Shown here: positions 5,906 to 6,678 of the stretch, piece after piece | How the letters are laid out: each line of letters starts with the position of its first letter | Position numbering within the stretch: position 1 is the stretch's first letter | NCBI GenBank assembly: GCA_004296865.1 | Contig: SCVQ01000184.1 | Coordinates: 1 to 6,678, forward strand | DNA from: Nitrospirota bacterium | GTDB lineage: Bacteria > Nitrospirota > Nitrospiria > Nitrospirales > Nitrospiraceae | Direction: 5' to 3' | DNA length: 6,678 nt | Notes under the pieces: model-generated | Told to the model about the DNA's origin: nothing | Databases searched by the model: none | Seen by the model: the letters and a program-made list of their open reading frames with translations, nothing else | Position numbers and translations under genes: made by a program

Positions 5906-5944
5906 GACGGGTGGTAGGTGATGGGTGTCGGACGAGTGAAAAGG
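5906..5944 (+). repeat. Heptamer repeat block, plus orientation, in the phoB-phoR spacer
   Basis: Three consecutive 7-bp units, GACGGGT, GGTAGGT and GATGGGT (5906-5926), are followed after 4 bp by GACGAGT (5931-5937) and GAAAAGG. They resemble, in opposite orientation, the units at 5970-5997. The segment GGTGATGGGTGTCG (5917-5930) can pair with 5979-5992 at 11 of 14 positions, forming an imperfect inverted repeat. Units are degenerate and no function is established. Confidence 0.4.
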
Positions 5945-5969
5945 AGTCGGCCGGTTGCTGGTGTGCCTT

Positions 5970-5997
5970 CTCGTCACGCGTCACGCGTCACCTCTCA
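5970..5997 (-). repeat. TGACGCG heptamer array after the phoB stop
   Basis: Reading the minus strand from the phoB stop codon, four in-phase 7-bp units occur: TGAGAGG (its TGA is the stop), TGACGCG, TGACGCG and TGACGAG. The two central units are identical. The array fills the first part of the 105-bp spacer before phoR. It could be a small dispersed repeat, a binding array or part of an mRNA structure. Confidence 0.6.
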
Positions 5998-6678
5998 CAG
6001 TTCTTTCAGTTTGTAGCCGAGCGACTTGACCGATACGATGGCCTCGTTGAGGAGGGGAATCTTCTGCTTCAAACGACGGACATGCACGTCCACCGTGCGG
6101 GTCGTGCCAAAGTAATCGTAGCCCCAGACCGAGTTCAGCAGGACCTCGCGGGTCATGACGCGGCCGGGATTCCGAAGCAGATGCTGCAGCAGTCCGAATT
6201 CTTTCGCCGTGAGCGGCACGTCGCGTCCGGAGACGGTGACTTCATGGCGATCGAGATCCATCACTACGGGGCCATAGACGTGGCGCGAAGGTTCTTCGCT
6301 GGCCCGCTCTAACCGGCGGAACAGGGCTTTGACGCGCGCCACCAGGGCCTTGGGGCTGAAGGGCTTGGTGATGTAGTCGTCCGCACCCAGCTCCAGTCCG
6401 ACGATCTGGTCCGATTCTTCCGCCTTGGCGGTGAGCATGATAATGGGGGTCATGGTGGTCTGCGGGTCTGCCCGGACCCTCCGACAGACCTCCAAGCCGT
6501 CCATCTCGGCGAGCATCAGGTCCAGAATGACCAGGTCTGGATGTTCGGATTTGACTTGTTTGAGTCCCTCCAAACCGGTCATGGCAGTGCAGGTTCGGTA
6601 GCCCTCCTTTTGCAGGTAGAGCTTGACGAGGTCGAGAATGTCTTGCTCATCCTCGACGATCAAGATTTTTTTGCTGGC
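5995..6678 (-). CDS. phoB: PhoB-type response regulator (OmpR family), N-terminus cut by window edge
   Basis: This cytoplasmic DNA-binding response regulator probably accepts phosphate from the PhoR-type kinase encoded next. The frame stays open to the last base of the window, reading ASKKILIVEDEQDI, so the true start lies just outside, perhaps by one codon. An internal TTG start at 6663 would destroy the first beta-strand and should not be used. Numbering from the first visible codon: acidic pocket Glu9-Asp10, phospho-acceptor Asp53 in VILDLMLAEMDG, Thr83 in MLTAKAEE and Lys105 in DDYITKPFSPKAL. A winged-helix DNA-binding domain follows from about residue 133: LTAKEFGLLQHLL, then VWGYDY, the recognition helix TRTVDVHVRRLKQKI and the wing VKSLGYKL. 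At least 227 residues, normal for PhoB (229). It precedes phoR on the same strand with a 105-bp spacer, longer than usual for such pairs. Confidence 0.9.
   Translation of the reverse strand, partial: ASKKILIVEDEQDILDLVKLYLQKEGYRTCTAMTGLEGLKQVKSEHPDLVILDLMLAEMDGLEVCRRVRADPQTTMTPIIMLTAKAEESDQIVGLELGADDYITKPFSPKALVARVKALFRRLERASEEPSRHVYGPVVMDLDRHEVTVSGRDVPLTAKEFGLLQHLLRNPGRVMTREVLLNSVWGYDYFGTTRTVDVHVRRLKQKIPLLNEAIVSVKSLGYKLKEL

Noticed and set aside
6661..6663. TTG as start codon of the response regulator
   Set aside because: The frame continues to the window edge with SKKIL, the normal first beta-strand of a receiver domain, so the gene is cut by the edge.

Overview
The window comes from a GC-rich, double-membrane bacterium. 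It carries a BamD-type outer-membrane assembly lipoprotein, a dissociated fatty-acid-synthase initiation enzyme (KAS III) and a PhoB/PhoR-type phosphate two-component system. The BamD tail, the PhoR with a large sensor domain and the gene mix suggest Nitrospirota (Nitrospira-like), but this is an impression from protein character only and was not tested by any search. There are six protein-coding genes, one cut by the right edge. No RNA gene, mobile element or CRISPR array was seen.

Layout: positions 9-956 (minus) encode a BamD-like TPR lipoprotein with an unusual Ala/Pro/Ser-rich tail. A divergent spacer (957-1242) follows. It contains a strong sigma70-type promoter pointing right (TTGACG, 17 bp, TATAAT), with a perfect 14-bp palindrome across the -10 end and the expected transcription start. 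That promoter probably drives a three-gene plus-strand unit: a KAS III (FabH-like) enzyme (best start 1243, end 2235), a DUF47/PhoU-like accessory protein (2270-2887) and a PiT-family phosphate permease (2994-3986). The DUF47 and PiT genes are a classic pair. The KAS III is the odd partner, and it has Ala at both positions that clamp the CoA adenine in E. coli FabH.

The permease meets a minus-strand phosphate two-component system head-on. The junction holds a long two-part inverted repeat that ends before an oligo-T run and looks like a shared (bidirectional) terminator. On the minus strand the order is a PhoB-type response regulator (5995 to beyond 6678, N-terminus cut by the window edge) and then a PhoR-type sensor kinase (4051-5889). 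They are separated by 105 bp with two oppositely oriented blocks of 7-bp repeats.

Taken together, 2270-6678 is a phosphate uptake and phosphate-sensing neighbourhood: low-affinity PiT transport with its accessory protein, next to the likely regulator of the phosphate-starvation response. I found no convincing PhoB box in the window. The clearest unexplained signals are the operator-like palindrome, the TGACGNG heptamers present both at the pit-operon promoter and between the regulator genes, and the altered CoA site of the KAS III enzyme. I did not find a clearly new multi-gene system.
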